This document shows positions 54,195 through 62,549 of a DNA stretch of 64,000 nt, piece after piece; position 1 is the first letter of the stretch; every line of letters starts with the position of its first letter. The notes beneath the pieces were generated by a model that ran no database searches, was not told the origin of the DNA, and worked only from the letters and a program-made list of their open reading frames with translations. The stretch covers positions 372,001 to 436,000 of the forward strand of contig NZ_QYOS01000025.1 in the NCBI RefSeq assembly GCF_003605195.1, read 5' to 3'. Origin of the DNA: Aurantiacibacter odishensis (GTDB taxonomy: Bacteria > Pseudomonadota > Alphaproteobacteria > Sphingomonadales > Sphingomonadaceae). Made by a program: the position numbers and the translations under genes.

Positions 54195-54821
54195 ATGACT
54201 GACCAGTCATCCTGCCAGCTCTACCTGATCTCCCCGCTGGATGTGGGAGGCGACTTCGCCGACCGGCTCGACCGCGCGCTGGCCGCAGGTGAGGGACTGG
54301 CGACAGCCTTCCAGTTCCGCGTGAAGGACGTGGACCAGCATGAGGCGGCGCGCCTTGCCGCGCCCTTGCAGGAAGTCTGCGCGGCGCGCGACGTGGCCTT
54401 CATCGTCAACGACAGCGTTCCACTGGCCAAGCGACTGAAAGCCGATGGCGTTCACCTTGGCCAGGCAGACGGGGACGTGCGCGAAGCGCGCGAGGAGCTG
54501 GGCCGGGAAATGCAGATTGGCGTAACCTGTCATGCCAGTCGCCACTTCGCGATGGAAGCGGGAGAGGCCGGGGCGGACTACGTCGCCTTCGGCGCATTCT
54601 TCCCCAGCGAGACCAAGTTGAGTGATCATCGGCCCGAGCCGGAATTGCTGGAATGGTGGAGCAACCTGTTTGAAATCCCCTGTGTGGCGATTGGCGGGAT
54701 CGCGCCCGGCAACTGCGCGCCCCTGGTGAAGGCAGGTGCCGATTTCCTCGCCGTGTCCCACGCAGTCTGGGGCGGCGACGAGGTGACTGCGATCGAGGCA
54801 TTCAGGAAGGCGATGGCTTGA
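54195..54821 (+). CDS. thiE: Thiamine phosphate synthase-like protein
   Basis: A 208-residue TIM-barrel enzyme that joins the thiazole and pyrimidine parts of thiamine. FQFRVKD replaces the usual QLRxK. IVNDSVPLAKRLKADGVHLGQAD, GVTCHASRHFAMEAGEAGADYVAFGAFFPS, and AIGGIAPGNCAPLVKAGADFLAV match ThiE. Substitution of typical GxS by GVTCH suggests a divergent member. No TPP riboswitch was recognised. Its stop overlaps the next gene by four bases. Confidence 0.88.
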   Translation: MTDQSSCQLYLISPLDVGGDFADRLDRALAAGEGLATAFQFRVKDVDQHEAARLAAPLQEVCAARDVAFIVNDSVPLAKRLKADGVHLGQADGDVREAREELGREMQIGVTCHASRHFAMEAGEAGADYVAFGAFFPSETKLSDHRPEPELLEWWSNLFEIPCVAIGGIAPGNCAPLVKAGADFLAVSHAVWGGDEVTAIEAFRKAMA

Positions 54822-55402
54822 AGCCGCGCGTGAACCTTTGGCGTGCAATCGTTCCGGCCCTGATCGGCTGGGTGGGGGCAATCGGTTACTGGATCGCCTC
54901 TGGCCCCGATGAAGCGCCCGCTGCCCGAGCAGACGTGGCAATCGTTCTCGGCGCTGCCGTCGACGGAGAGGAGCCGTCACCAGTTTTCCGAGAGAGGATC
55001 GCTCACGGCATAACGCTCTATGAACAAGGCCGCGCCGGGAAGCTGTTGCTGACCGGTGCGCGAGGGGCGGGCGCGGGAATTGCCGAAAGCGAAGCGGCAC
55101 GCAGGATGGCGCTCGCCGAAGGGGTGCCGGAGGAGGACATCCTCACGGAAAACGAATCCGTCACCACCATGCACAATCTTGTCGAGGCTCAACTCGTGAT
55201 GCGCGATGCCGGTGCCGAAACCGCCCTGATCGTGTCCGACCCGCTGCACATGCGCCGCGCCATGGAAATGGCCGAGGCCCTCGGCATCGATGCCGGGGCG
55301 AGCGCAACGCCGACATCGCGCTATCAATCGCTCTCCACGCAGGCACCTTTCCTGCTGCGCGAGATTTACTTCATGCATCACTTCTGGATCTTCGGCGAAT
55401 AG
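54818..55402 (+). CDS. YdcF/SanA-like membrane protein (DUF218)
   Basis: A 194-residue protein with one N-terminal helix (about 9-27) and a DUF218 domain. VAIVLGAAVDGEEPSPVFRERIAHGITLY, LLLTGARGAG, SEAARRMALAEGVPEEDIL and NLVEAQLVMRDAG are the family blocks. The proposed TTG start overlaps the thiE stop (TTGA); a GTG four codons on is an alternative. Family members influence envelope processes; substrate unknown. Confidence 0.85.
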   Translation: MKPRVNLWRAIVPALIGWVGAIGYWIASGPDEAPAARADVAIVLGAAVDGEEPSPVFRERIAHGITLYEQGRAGKLLLTGARGAGAGIAESEAARRMALAEGVPEEDILTENESVTTMHNLVEAQLVMRDAGAETALIVSDPLHMRRAMEMAEALGIDAGASATPTSRYQSLSTQAPFLLREIYFMHHFWIFGE

Positions 55403-55457
55403 CCGGAATTACAGCAACTTTGGCACCAGCAGCAGCTTAGGATATAGTCGGCACGTC

Positions 55458-56135
55458 ATGGCATCACCGCTCGTCGAGAAACTGCAGGTCGCCGCTGTCA
55501 CTGCCACTCTGGTTTCGGCGGGGTGGATCGTTGCCGGCGCGTTCGTTCTGGACCGGGCGGAAACGGCGGAGATCGAGCGGGAAATCGCGGCCAAGCAGGT
55601 TCCTACGCCGCAGCCCAGTGCTGCGGACGAAAATGACGAAAGCGTTCCACGGGAAGATCGCAACGAGATTTCGAAGCCACCCGAAGAGGAGACGGCAACG
55701 CTGATGATCCCGGTGATCAACGTTTCCGCGACGGACCTCGTGGACACTTTCACCGACGAGCGAAGCGGCGGGACGCGTTTGCACGAGGCGCTCGACATTC
55801 CCGCGCCCGCGGGGACGTCGGTTCGGGCATCGGCCCCCGGCACGATCGAGCGGCTGTTCCGCTCCGATGCAGGAGGTAACACGATCTACGTGCGCTCCGA
55901 AGATCGGGAGACGATCTACTATTACGCACACCTTGCCGAATATGCGCCGGGCCTGAACGAGGGGCAGCAAGTGCGCAGGGGGCAGCGGTTGGGTACTGTG
56001 GGCTCCACCGGCAATGCGGAGCCTGACGCACCACACCTGCACTTCGAGGTCATGCGCACAACGCCTAATGCCGAATGGTGGGAACCGGCGACATCGGTCA
56101 ATCCGTACCCGCTTCTGGTGCGTCAACAGCGCTGA
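55458..56135 (+). CDS. M23 (LytM-like) peptidase
   Basis: A 225-residue envelope protein with an N-terminal membrane anchor (about 12-32), an acidic disordered linker (about 40-78), and a LytM domain. Zinc-site motifs are HEALDIPAPAG (His and Asp) and HLHFE; both are complete, so an endopeptidase acting on peptidoglycan cross-bridges is likely. ATG at 55458. It lies 55 bp after the YdcF-like gene, on the same strand. Confidence 0.9.
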   Translation: MASPLVEKLQVAAVTATLVSAGWIVAGAFVLDRAETAEIEREIAAKQVPTPQPSAADENDESVPREDRNEISKPPEEETATLMIPVINVSATDLVDTFTDERSGGTRLHEALDIPAPAGTSVRASAPGTIERLFRSDAGGNTIYVRSEDRETIYYYAHLAEYAPGLNEGQQVRRGQRLGTVGSTGNAEPDAPHLHFEVMRTTPNAEWWEPATSVNPYPLLVRQQR

Positions 56136-56144
56136 GGCGCGCGG

Positions 56145-56492
56145 CTATTCTCCCTGGCGCACGCAGCGAAGGCGGCTTGGCTGTCCGTCCACGATCTTGC
56201 GCAGGAAACCGCGCGAGACGATCAGGTAGCTGTCGCCATTGCGCGGGCCGCTCGTCATGGTCAGACGGTCACCGCGGCGCAGGTAAGTTCCGCCGCCCTG
56301 CGCGGAAGAGTAGCGCGAGGCGCTGCGGATGGAAAAGCTTTCCTGCGGCTGCTCGATGCCGACCGCGCCCGCTGCGTCGCCCGGCAATTCACACACGTAG
56401 GTACCGCGCTCGATGGTATCCGGCTGGCCCTGACCAGCCGCAGGCATGGCGACGGCGAGGGCGGGGAGGGCGGCGACGAGGAAAAGCCTGTT
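56145..56492 (-). CDS. Secreted hypothetical protein
   Basis: A 115-residue protein with a signal peptide (MNRLFLVAALPALAVAMPA). The mature part has two cysteines (TYVCELPG and RLRCVRQG), one near each end, and many Ser/Arg. No family recognised. The ATG at 56492 is preferred over one seven codons earlier. It is divergent from efp and convergent with the M23 gene. Confidence 0.7.
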   Translation of the reverse strand, partial: NRLFLVAALPALAVAMPAAGQGQPDTIERGTYVCELPGDAAGAVGIEQPQESFSIRSASRYSSAQGGGTYLRRGDRLTMTSGPRNGDSYLIVSRGFLRKIVDGQPSRLRCVRQGE

Positions 56493-56639
56493 CATGGTCG
56501 CTGCCCATAGCACCGCCGGCTGAGCGCGTCATGAACATCTGCCCGGCCCCCCTGTTCCCGCTTGCTGTCTGCGCTTGCCGCCGCGCCCGCCCTCGGGTAG
56601 TGGGCGCGCCAACTCCTGAAAAACGCAAGGCTAGCGATC

Positions 56640-57203
56640 ATGAAAATCAGCGGCGTGGACATTCGTCCCGGCAACATCATCGAATATGAAGGCGGCATCT
56701 GGAAAGTTGCCAAGATTCAGCACACACAGCCGGGCAAGGGCGGCGCCTACATGCAGGTCGAGATGAAGAACCTGATCGATGGCCGCAAGACCAACGTCCG
56801 CTTCCGCAGCGCCGACACGGTGGAAAAGGTTCGCCTCGATACCAAGGACTACCAGTTCCTCTACGAAGACGGCGACATGCTTGTGTTCATGGACACCGAC
56901 ACCTACGAGCAGATCAACCTGCCGAGCGACCTTCTGGGCGATGCGCGCCCGTTCCTGCAGGACGGTATGCAGGTCTCTCTGGAATTGTGGGAAGAACGCC
57001 CGATCAGCGTCCAGCTCCCCAGTCAGATCGAGGCCGAGATCGTCGAGGCAGACGCCGTGGTAAAGGGCCAGACGGCATCTTCGAGCTACAAGCCTGCCGT
57101 GCTCGACAACGGCGTTCGCATCATGGTGCCGCCGCATATCGAAAGCGGCACGCGCATCGTCGTGGACGTGTACGAGCAGAGCTACGTCGGGAAGGCTGGC
57201 TAA
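56640..57203 (+). CDS. efp: Elongation factor P
   Basis: A 187-residue translation factor that rescues ribosomes stalled at Pro-Pro. Three OB-like domains. The modified-loop residue is Lys33 in QPGKGGAY, so lysylation-type modification would be expected. [14 protein letters not shown] and [14 protein letters not shown] are typical. Downstream inositol phosphatase gene starts 6 bp after the stop. Confidence 0.96.
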   Translation: MKISGVDIRPGNIIEYEGGIWKVAKIQHTQPGKGGAYMQVEMKNLIDGRKTNVRFRSADTVEKVRLDTKDYQFLYEDGDMLVFMDTDTYEQINLPSDLLGDARPFLQDGMQVSLELWEERPISVQLPSQIEAEIVEADAVVKGQTASSSYKPAVLDNGVRIMVPPHIESGTRIVVDVYEQSYVGKAG

Positions 57204-57209
57204 AGTCCC

Positions 57210-58028
57210 ATGGCTGCAATTTCAGGTCTTATTCGCGTGATGGAAAAGGCTGCCCGCAAGGCGGGTGGCCGGCTTCGTCGCGATTTCGGTGAAGTCGAGC
57301 ACTTGCAGGTCAGCCGCAAGGGTCCGTCGGACTTCGTGTCCAAGGCGGATCAGGCGGCAGAGCGTATTCTTTGGGATGAACTGAAGGCTGCTCGCCCCGG
57401 TTGGGGCTTCCTGCTGGAAGAAGGCGGCGAAATCGAAGGCGACGAAGGCCAGCCGCGCTTCATCATCGATCCGCTTGATGGCACCAGCAACTTCCTGCAC
57501 GGCATCCCCCATTTTGCGATCAGCATCGCGGTTCAGGAACGCAAGCTGGGTAGCGACGACTGGGGCGATGTGGTTGCCGGGTTAGTCTACCAGCCGATCA
57601 CCGACGAGACGTTCTGGGCGGAGAAGACGCGCGGCGCATGGCTGCATGATGGCCGCCTGCGCGTTTCGGGCCGCCGTCACCTGGATGAAGCGCTGATCGC
57701 CACGGGCACGCCCTATCAGGCGCATGGCGATTTTGCCGAATGGGCACGCATTTTCGGCGCTGTCGGCCCGAAGGTCGCCGGTATCCGCCGCTTCGGCTCC
57801 GCCGCGCTTGATCTCGCATGGGTCGCCGCTGGCCGTTACGACGGTTTCTGGGAAAGCGACCTTTCGCCCTGGGACACCGCCGCCGGGTGCCTGCTCGTGC
57901 GCGAAGCGGGCGGCTTCGTTTCCGACTATCGCGGCCGCTCGCAGCCGATCTGCGACAAGCAGGTGATTGCCGGCAACGACCAGATGCATTCGCGCTTGCA
58001 CAAGCAGATCGCAGCCGCGCTAAAGTAG
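57210..58028 (+). CDS. suhB: Inositol monophosphatase family protein
   Basis: A 272-residue Mg-dependent sugar phosphatase. The metal site is formed by FLLEEGGE (Glu70/71) and IDPLDGTSNFLHGIPHF (Asp87, Asp90). The second motif WESDLSPWDTAAGCLLVREAGG is complete. SuhB-type members also affect rRNA transcription; that role is not visible here. Cotranscribed with efp from the 6-bp spacing. Confidence 0.92.
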   Translation: MAAISGLIRVMEKAARKAGGRLRRDFGEVEHLQVSRKGPSDFVSKADQAAERILWDELKAARPGWGFLLEEGGEIEGDEGQPRFIIDPLDGTSNFLHGIPHFAISIAVQERKLGSDDWGDVVAGLVYQPITDETFWAEKTRGAWLHDGRLRVSGRRHLDEALIATGTPYQAHGDFAEWARIFGAVGPKVAGIRRFGSAALDLAWVAAGRYDGFWESDLSPWDTAAGCLLVREAGGFVSDYRGRSQPICDKQVIAGNDQMHSRLHKQIAAALK

Positions 58029-58047
58029 CGAAGCGGTAGCGCGCATA
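58023..58047. repeat. Dispersed 25-bp repeat, copy 2
   Basis: AAGTAGCGAAGCGGTAG plus CGCGCATA overlaps the suhB stop. Three mismatches to the copy at 46708-46732, in the same orientation. Confidence 0.5.
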
Positions 58048-58099
58048 AGCAATTGCCGCCGCGCGCAAGTAAGGCTAAGCGGCCCCAACTGTCCGGTAC

Positions 58100-58184
58100 G
58101 CCTCTGTGGCGGAATTGGTAGACGCGCTCGACTCAAAATCGAGTTTCTTCGGAAGTGCCGGTTCGAGTCCGGCCAGAGGTACCA
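58100..58184 (+). tRNA. tRNA-Leu(CAA)
   Basis: An 85-nt class II tRNA with encoded CCA. The anticodon stem-loop CTCGA-CTCAAAA-TCGAG gives CAA, reading TTG. A long variable arm (TTTCTTCGGAAG) and a T arm (GCCGGTTCGAGTCCGGC) follow. The acceptor closes GCCTCTG with CAGAGGT through one G-U pair. Confidence 0.95.
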
Positions 58185-58246
58185 GGCAGGAATCTTCTAT
58201 TGAAATCGCAGTTTTCCGCGATTTCGCTTGATCTTGCCGCCGGGCT

Positions 58247-60097
58247 TTGGGATTTGTCTTGGCGACCGTGATCGAAGTCCCATCCTTTCATGCCATCGCC
58301 GCAATGGTGCTTACGGTCGGCGTATTCATCGCCTTCGCGCGGGGACGCGTGTCGACCGAGATCATCAGCCTACTGACGATCGCCATCATCGCCGTGGGGC
58401 TCTATTTCTACCCTCTCCCGCACACCCAGCCGACCGACGGCCTGGTGCTGGCTTTCGGCGGGTTCGGCCATTACGCGCTCATCACTATCTGCGCGCTGAT
58501 GATCATGGGGCGGGGGCTGGTAGTCACCGGCGCGCTCGAGCCTGCGGCGCGGGCGCTGGAACGCGTCTGGAAAGTGAACCTTCAGCTTGGCCTATTGGTG
58601 TCGTTGCTGCTGGCGCTCTGCCTTTCGATGATCGTCAACGACACGCCGGTGCTCGTCCTGTTGCTGCCGATCTTCGTCGCGCTTGCCCAGCGCGGAGCCA
58701 TGCCCGCTTCCAAGACGTTGATACCCCTGAATGCCGCTGTCCTGATCGGGGGGATGGCGACCACTATCGGCACGTCCACGAATCTGCTGGTCGTCGGGAT
58801 CGCACGCGACCTGGGGATGCCGCAGATGTCGGTGTTCCACTATACGCCGATCGTGCTGATGGCCGCGCTGGTGGCGTTTCCCTATCTGTGGCTGGTCATG
58901 CCGCGATTGTTGCCCGACAATTCCGTGGATCAGCAACAGTTCGAGCGGCGATTCTATACCCGCCTTCGCGTCACTCCGACCAGCGACCTGGCGGGCAAGC
59001 ATTTCGACGAGATCGTCGATCGCCTGCCCGAGGATTTCCGTTTCGAGGAGCGGCCAGACGGCACTTTCGAAGTCGGTCAGCGACTGCTGATTTCCGGAAC
59101 CCACCGTGGCCTGGAAGATGCCATGCGCGTGCTGCGCGGAGAAGTGGCCCCGAACTGGGTGGTGGATCGTATTTCCCGCCGCTCGCGCACGCAGGGAGAG
59201 GATATCCAGGTTGTCGAGATGGTCGTGACCGCCGACAGCCGCATTCTCAATCGCACGCTCAGCAGTTCCGGCATCGCTGATCATTACGGCGTGGCCGTGC
59301 TGGGAATTCATCGCCCGGAGCGCCTGATCGGCATGCAGTCGCCCGGCTCTGCCGAGATTCGCTTTGCAGAAGGCGATGTCCTGCTGGTGACGGGGCTCCC
59401 TGACGGTCTGGCTGCGTTTGCTTCGGGCGACAGCCTGCTGCAACTAGAGGGTGCCAAGGTCGTGCCGCGCCGGTCCAAGGCAACGCTTGCTGCCGTGATC
59501 ATGTTCGGTGCCGTGGCGCTCGCGTCCGTCGGCATTCCGTGGATCGGCAGCGATGGTTTCTACCTGCTCAAGATGCCCATCGCCATTTCGGCGCTGGCAG
59601 GTGCGATCCTGATGTTCGTGACCGGATGCGTGAAGTTCGACCGGGTGGGAAGGGCGCTTTCCGGCAAGGTGATTGTTCTCGTTGCCGCATCCATCGCCAT
59701 CGGACGCATTATCCTCGACAGCGGGGCCGCGGCGTGGCTCGGCGAACTGATGGCGCTGGGCTTGCAGCACTTGCCTCCCGCAGGCGTGCTGGCGGCGATC
59801 ATGCTGTTCGTGACGCTGCTCACCAATTTCGCATCGAACGCGACGGCGGCCACGGTGGGCACGCCCATCGCTTTCAACATCGCAACGCAACTTGGTCTGC
59901 CGCAGGAGCCGCTGATCCTGGCCGTCCTGTTCGGCTGCAATCTCTGTTACGCGACCCCCATTGCATACCAGACCAATATGCTGATCATGGCGGAGGGGAA
60001 CTACTCGTTTGCCGATTACCTGCGAACGGGGGTACCGCTGGTGCTGATAATGGTGACGACGCTCAGTATCCTGCTGGTTCTGTCCTACGGAATGTAG
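58247..60097 (+). CDS. SLC13/DASS-type transporter with a cytoplasmic regulatory insert
   Basis: A 616-residue transporter. Two membrane halves of about five to six helices flank a soluble region (about 235-405) that resembles TrkA_C/RCK-type domains (RFYTRLRVTPTSDLAGKHF and ADHYGVAVLGIHRPERLIG). TPVLVLLLPIF, GMATTIGTSTNLLVVGIA and the second repeat NFASNATAATVGTPIAFNIA are family motifs. The start is uncertain (TTG at 58247, TTG 58259 or GTG 58268). Anion specificity (dicarboxylate, sulfate) cannot be told. Confidence 0.85.
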   Translation: MGFVLATVIEVPSFHAIAAMVLTVGVFIAFARGRVSTEIISLLTIAIIAVGLYFYPLPHTQPTDGLVLAFGGFGHYALITICALMIMGRGLVVTGALEPAARALERVWKVNLQLGLLVSLLLALCLSMIVNDTPVLVLLLPIFVALAQRGAMPASKTLIPLNAAVLIGGMATTIGTSTNLLVVGIARDLGMPQMSVFHYTPIVLMAALVAFPYLWLVMPRLLPDNSVDQQQFERRFYTRLRVTPTSDLAGKHFDEIVDRLPEDFRFEERPDGTFEVGQRLLISGTHRGLEDAMRVLRGEVAPNWVVDRISRRSRTQGEDIQVVEMVVTADSRILNRTLSSSGIADHYGVAVLGIHRPERLIGMQSPGSAEIRFAEGDVLLVTGLPDGLAAFASGDSLLQLEGAKVVPRRSKATLAAVIMFGAVALASVGIPWIGSDGFYLLKMPIAISALAGAILMFVTGCVKFDRVGRALSGKVIVLVAASIAIGRIILDSGAAAWLGELMALGLQHLPPAGVLAAIMLFVTLLTNFASNATAATVGTPIAFNIATQLGLPQEPLILAVLFGCNLCYATPIAYQTNMLIMAEGNYSFADYLRTGVPLVLIMVTTLSILLVLSYGM

Positions 60098-60110
60098 CGA
60101 TCAGGCCGGG

Positions 60111-60617
60111 TCAGCTATCGCTTCCACCGTGCCCCATTCGCCGGGCTGATGCAGCCTCGATCTCGCTATTTTGCGCATTGCGATCGACATCCTCGATCGC
60201 TCCGGCTGCGACATAGAGCGCGCGCAGGCGTTCGTATTCCTTCTGGGATAGGGCTGCCACCTCTTCCGGTGTCATGTTGGGCAAGGGCTGCCGATGTGTG
60301 CTGACGGCGCGTTTGGCGATTGAGGAGCGGTTTCCGCCTTCCCCGCCGGGGCTCATCATCGGTGCGCCAAAGCCGCCTCCTTCGCTGCCAAAGCTTCCCT
60401 CGACCCTGGGTTCCGCTCGCGCCAGGCGACTTTCACCGTAGGCTGGTACGTCGCCGGACTTCGCCTCGGCTGCCGTCGCCTCGAGATCGGCCTGCTCGCC
60501 TGCTGCGCGCTGGTCCTCGTCGGCGAACATGGCGATTGCGGCCGTCAACACGATCGTGGCGGCCGCGAAGTGCTTGTACAGCTTGGCAGGTACGGGAGGC
60601 TTTGAAATTTTCGCCAT
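60111..60617 (-). CDS. Hypothetical membrane-anchored protein
   Basis: A 168-residue protein that starts MAKISKPPVPAKLYKHFAA and has one helix (about 18-34, TIVLTAAIAMFAD). The rest is polar, Ala/Glu-rich and probably disordered. NMTPEEVAALSQKEYERLRALY is a short amphipathic segment. No family recognised. It is convergent with the transporter gene. Relation to the exopolysaccharide locus to the right is only positional. Confidence 0.65.
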   Translation of the reverse strand: MAKISKPPVPAKLYKHFAAATIVLTAAIAMFADEDQRAAGEQADLEATAAEAKSGDVPAYGESRLARAEPRVEGSFGSEGGGFGAPMMSPGGEGGNRSSIAKRAVSTHRQPLPNMTPEEVAALSQKEYERLRALYVAAGAIEDVDRNAQNSEIEAASARRMGHGGSDS

Positions 60618-60752
60618 GCCGCGCACATAGAACGCCATGTTTTAACCCTATCGTCGAGGGCGTGGTTAATTTGCGGTTAGCCGTGAAACAGCGGGCCAGA
60701 CGGAACTCTTTTCGCGACAGTCGATTTTACCGCAAAATCACAGGAGTCTGCC

Positions 60753-61055
60753 ATGACCGAAGAACGTATTACCACGACCGAGACGCCCTCGGGTAACACG
60801 CACACGACGACCACTGTCGTGCGGGACGGGGAAACTTCGGGAGGCGGCACGAAGTGCGGCCTCATCCTGGGTCTTCTCGTGCTGGCCGTGGTCGCCTTTG
60901 TCGTTTTCTCCCAGATGAGCGACGCCGAGATCGCCAAGGACAACGCCGTGGCAGATGCCGCGACAAGCGTTGGCGATGCCGCTGGCCAGGTGGGCGATGC
61001 TGCGCAGGATGTGGGCAACGCGGCGCAGGATGCAGCGGAGAACATTTCCGAATAA
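60753..61055 (+). CDS. Small Ala-rich membrane protein
   Basis: A 100-residue protein: a Thr-rich cytoplasmic start (TTTETPSGNTHTTTTVV), one helix (about 36-53, GLILGLLVLAVVAFVVF), and a tail of AAxxVGDAA repeats (VGDAAGQVGDAAQDVGNAAQ). The repeat period of seven suggests an amphipathic helix. Starts after ACAGGAG. No known function. Confidence 0.75.
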   Translation: MTEERITTTETPSGNTHTTTTVVRDGETSGGGTKCGLILGLLVLAVVAFVVFSQMSDAEIAKDNAVADAATSVGDAAGQVGDAAQDVGNAAQDAAENISE

Positions 61056-61089
61056 CTTTACAGTCCCGCCAGGGAGAGACTGTAAAGTT
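61054..61089. terminator. 12-bp stem inverted repeat after the Ala-rich gene
   Basis: AACTTTACAGTC (61054-61065) pairs perfectly with GACTGTAAAGTT (61078-61089) around a 12-nt loop. It overlaps the TAA stop. It could be a terminator, though there is no U-tract beyond TTTA, or an operator for the following exopolysaccharide genes. Confidence 0.5.
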
Positions 61090-61163
61090 TACCGACATTT
61101 CATACCTCGCTGTTAACCCAAGCCATGAACCGGAAATCCCTCCGGTAATTGGTTGGTGCAGCG

Positions 61164-62549
61164 ATGGTTCGCCTGTTCAAACATTACGTTCCCCACGCCG
61201 TTCTGCTGCTCGGCGTGGTGGACCTGATCCTGTTATTGCTGGCAGCAGACCTCGCGTGGGTATTCAGGGCGGGCCAGATCGGCACCGACGCCGGAACGCT
61301 GGTCACCCGCATTGGCGCGCTCAGCGGCTTTGCGGCGACGACGCTTGCCGCCATGATCGCCGTGGGCGTTTACGGGCCTGAAGCTCTTCGATCCATGCGT
61401 TTCGCCTGCGCCCGCCTTCTGGTGGCGATCAGCCTTGCGATACTCGCCCTGGCGTTGCTCGACTTTATCCTGCCCGGCCATACCTATTGGCGCTCCACCC
61501 TGCTTTACGCGATGGTGCTGGCGACTGTCCTGCTGGTCCTGAATCGCACCCTCCTCGGCAACCTGCTGGGCACTTCGGCCTTCCGCCGCCGTGTTCTCGT
61601 GCTGGGTACCGGCCCACGTGCACAGCGTCTGAAGGCGCTGTCCGAAAAGGAAGGCAGCAGCTTCAGGATTGTCGGCTTCATCAGCATGACCCAGCCGAGC
61701 GAACAGGTACCCGAAGCCGTGCAGCGTTCATCGATTTCGGATCTGTCGGCCTATGTTGCCGGGTTGGGGGCGAATGAAGTCGTGCTGGCGCTGGAGGAGC
61801 GGCGCAATTCCCTGCCGCTTAAAGACCTCTTGCGCGTGAAAACGACCGGGGTGCATGTAAACGAATTCTCCAGCTTTCTGGAGCGGGAGACGGGGCGCGT
61901 CGATCTCGATACGCTCAACCCGAGCTGGCTGATCTTCTCGGACGGTTTCTCCTCCGGACGTGCCATTTCTTCAGTCGCCAAGCGGCTGTTCGACGTTCTC
62001 GCCAGCGCTCTGTTGTTGCTGCTGACGTTCCCCGTCATCACGCTGTTTGCGATGGTTGTGAAGCTCGACAGCAAGGGGCCGGCGTTCTTCCGGCAGAAGC
62101 GTGTGGGGTTGTACGGCCAGACCTTCGAGATCGTGAAGCTTCGCTCCATGCGGATCGATGCAGAGAAGGATGGTGCGAAATGGGCGGAAAAGAACGATAC
62201 GCGCATTACCCGCGTCGGCGCATTCATCCGCAAGGTGCGGATCGATGAATTGCCGCAGGTCTGGACCGTTCTCACCGGGCGGATGAGCTTCGTCGGGCCT
62301 CGTCCCGAAGTCCCGACCTTCGTCGACGATCTGGATGACAAGCTGCCGTATTATGCGGAACGGCACATGGTGAAACCCGGCATCACAGGGTGGGCGCAGA
62401 TCAACTATCCCTACGGAGCTAGCATCGAGGATGCGCGCCACAAGCTGGAATACGATCTTTACTACGCGAAGAATTACACGCCATTTCTTGATCTGCTGAT
62501 CATGTTGCAGACGCTGCGCGTCGTGCTGTGGCCGGACGGTGCCCGGTGA
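61164..62549 (+). CDS. XrtA/PEP-CTERM system sugar transferase (EpsB-like)
   Basis: A 461-residue initiating sugar transferase of the TIGR03013 type. Four N-terminal membrane helices, a nucleotide-binding-like domain (RRRVLVLGTGPRAQRL), then a helix and the catalytic domain (KRLFDVLASALLLLLTFP, GPAFFRQKRVG, KLRSMR, VRIDELPQVWTVL, FVGPRPE, YDLYYAKNYT). It resembles the sugar transferase at 19.6 kb but belongs to a different branch. PrsK overlaps its stop by four bases (GTGA), as in exosortase-linked polysaccharide loci. Confidence 0.9.
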   Translation: MVRLFKHYVPHAVLLLGVVDLILLLLAADLAWVFRAGQIGTDAGTLVTRIGALSGFAATTLAAMIAVGVYGPEALRSMRFACARLLVAISLAILALALLDFILPGHTYWRSTLLYAMVLATVLLVLNRTLLGNLLGTSAFRRRVLVLGTGPRAQRLKALSEKEGSSFRIVGFISMTQPSEQVPEAVQRSSISDLSAYVAGLGANEVVLALEERRNSLPLKDLLRVKTTGVHVNEFSSFLERETGRVDLDTLNPSWLIFSDGFSSGRAISSVAKRLFDVLASALLLLLTFPVITLFAMVVKLDSKGPAFFRQKRVGLYGQTFEIVKLRSMRIDAEKDGAKWAEKNDTRITRVGAFIRKVRIDELPQVWTVLTGRMSFVGPRPEVPTFVDDLDDKLPYYAERHMVKPGITGWAQINYPYGASIEDARHKLEYDLYYAKNYTPFLDLLIMLQTLRVVLWPDGAR

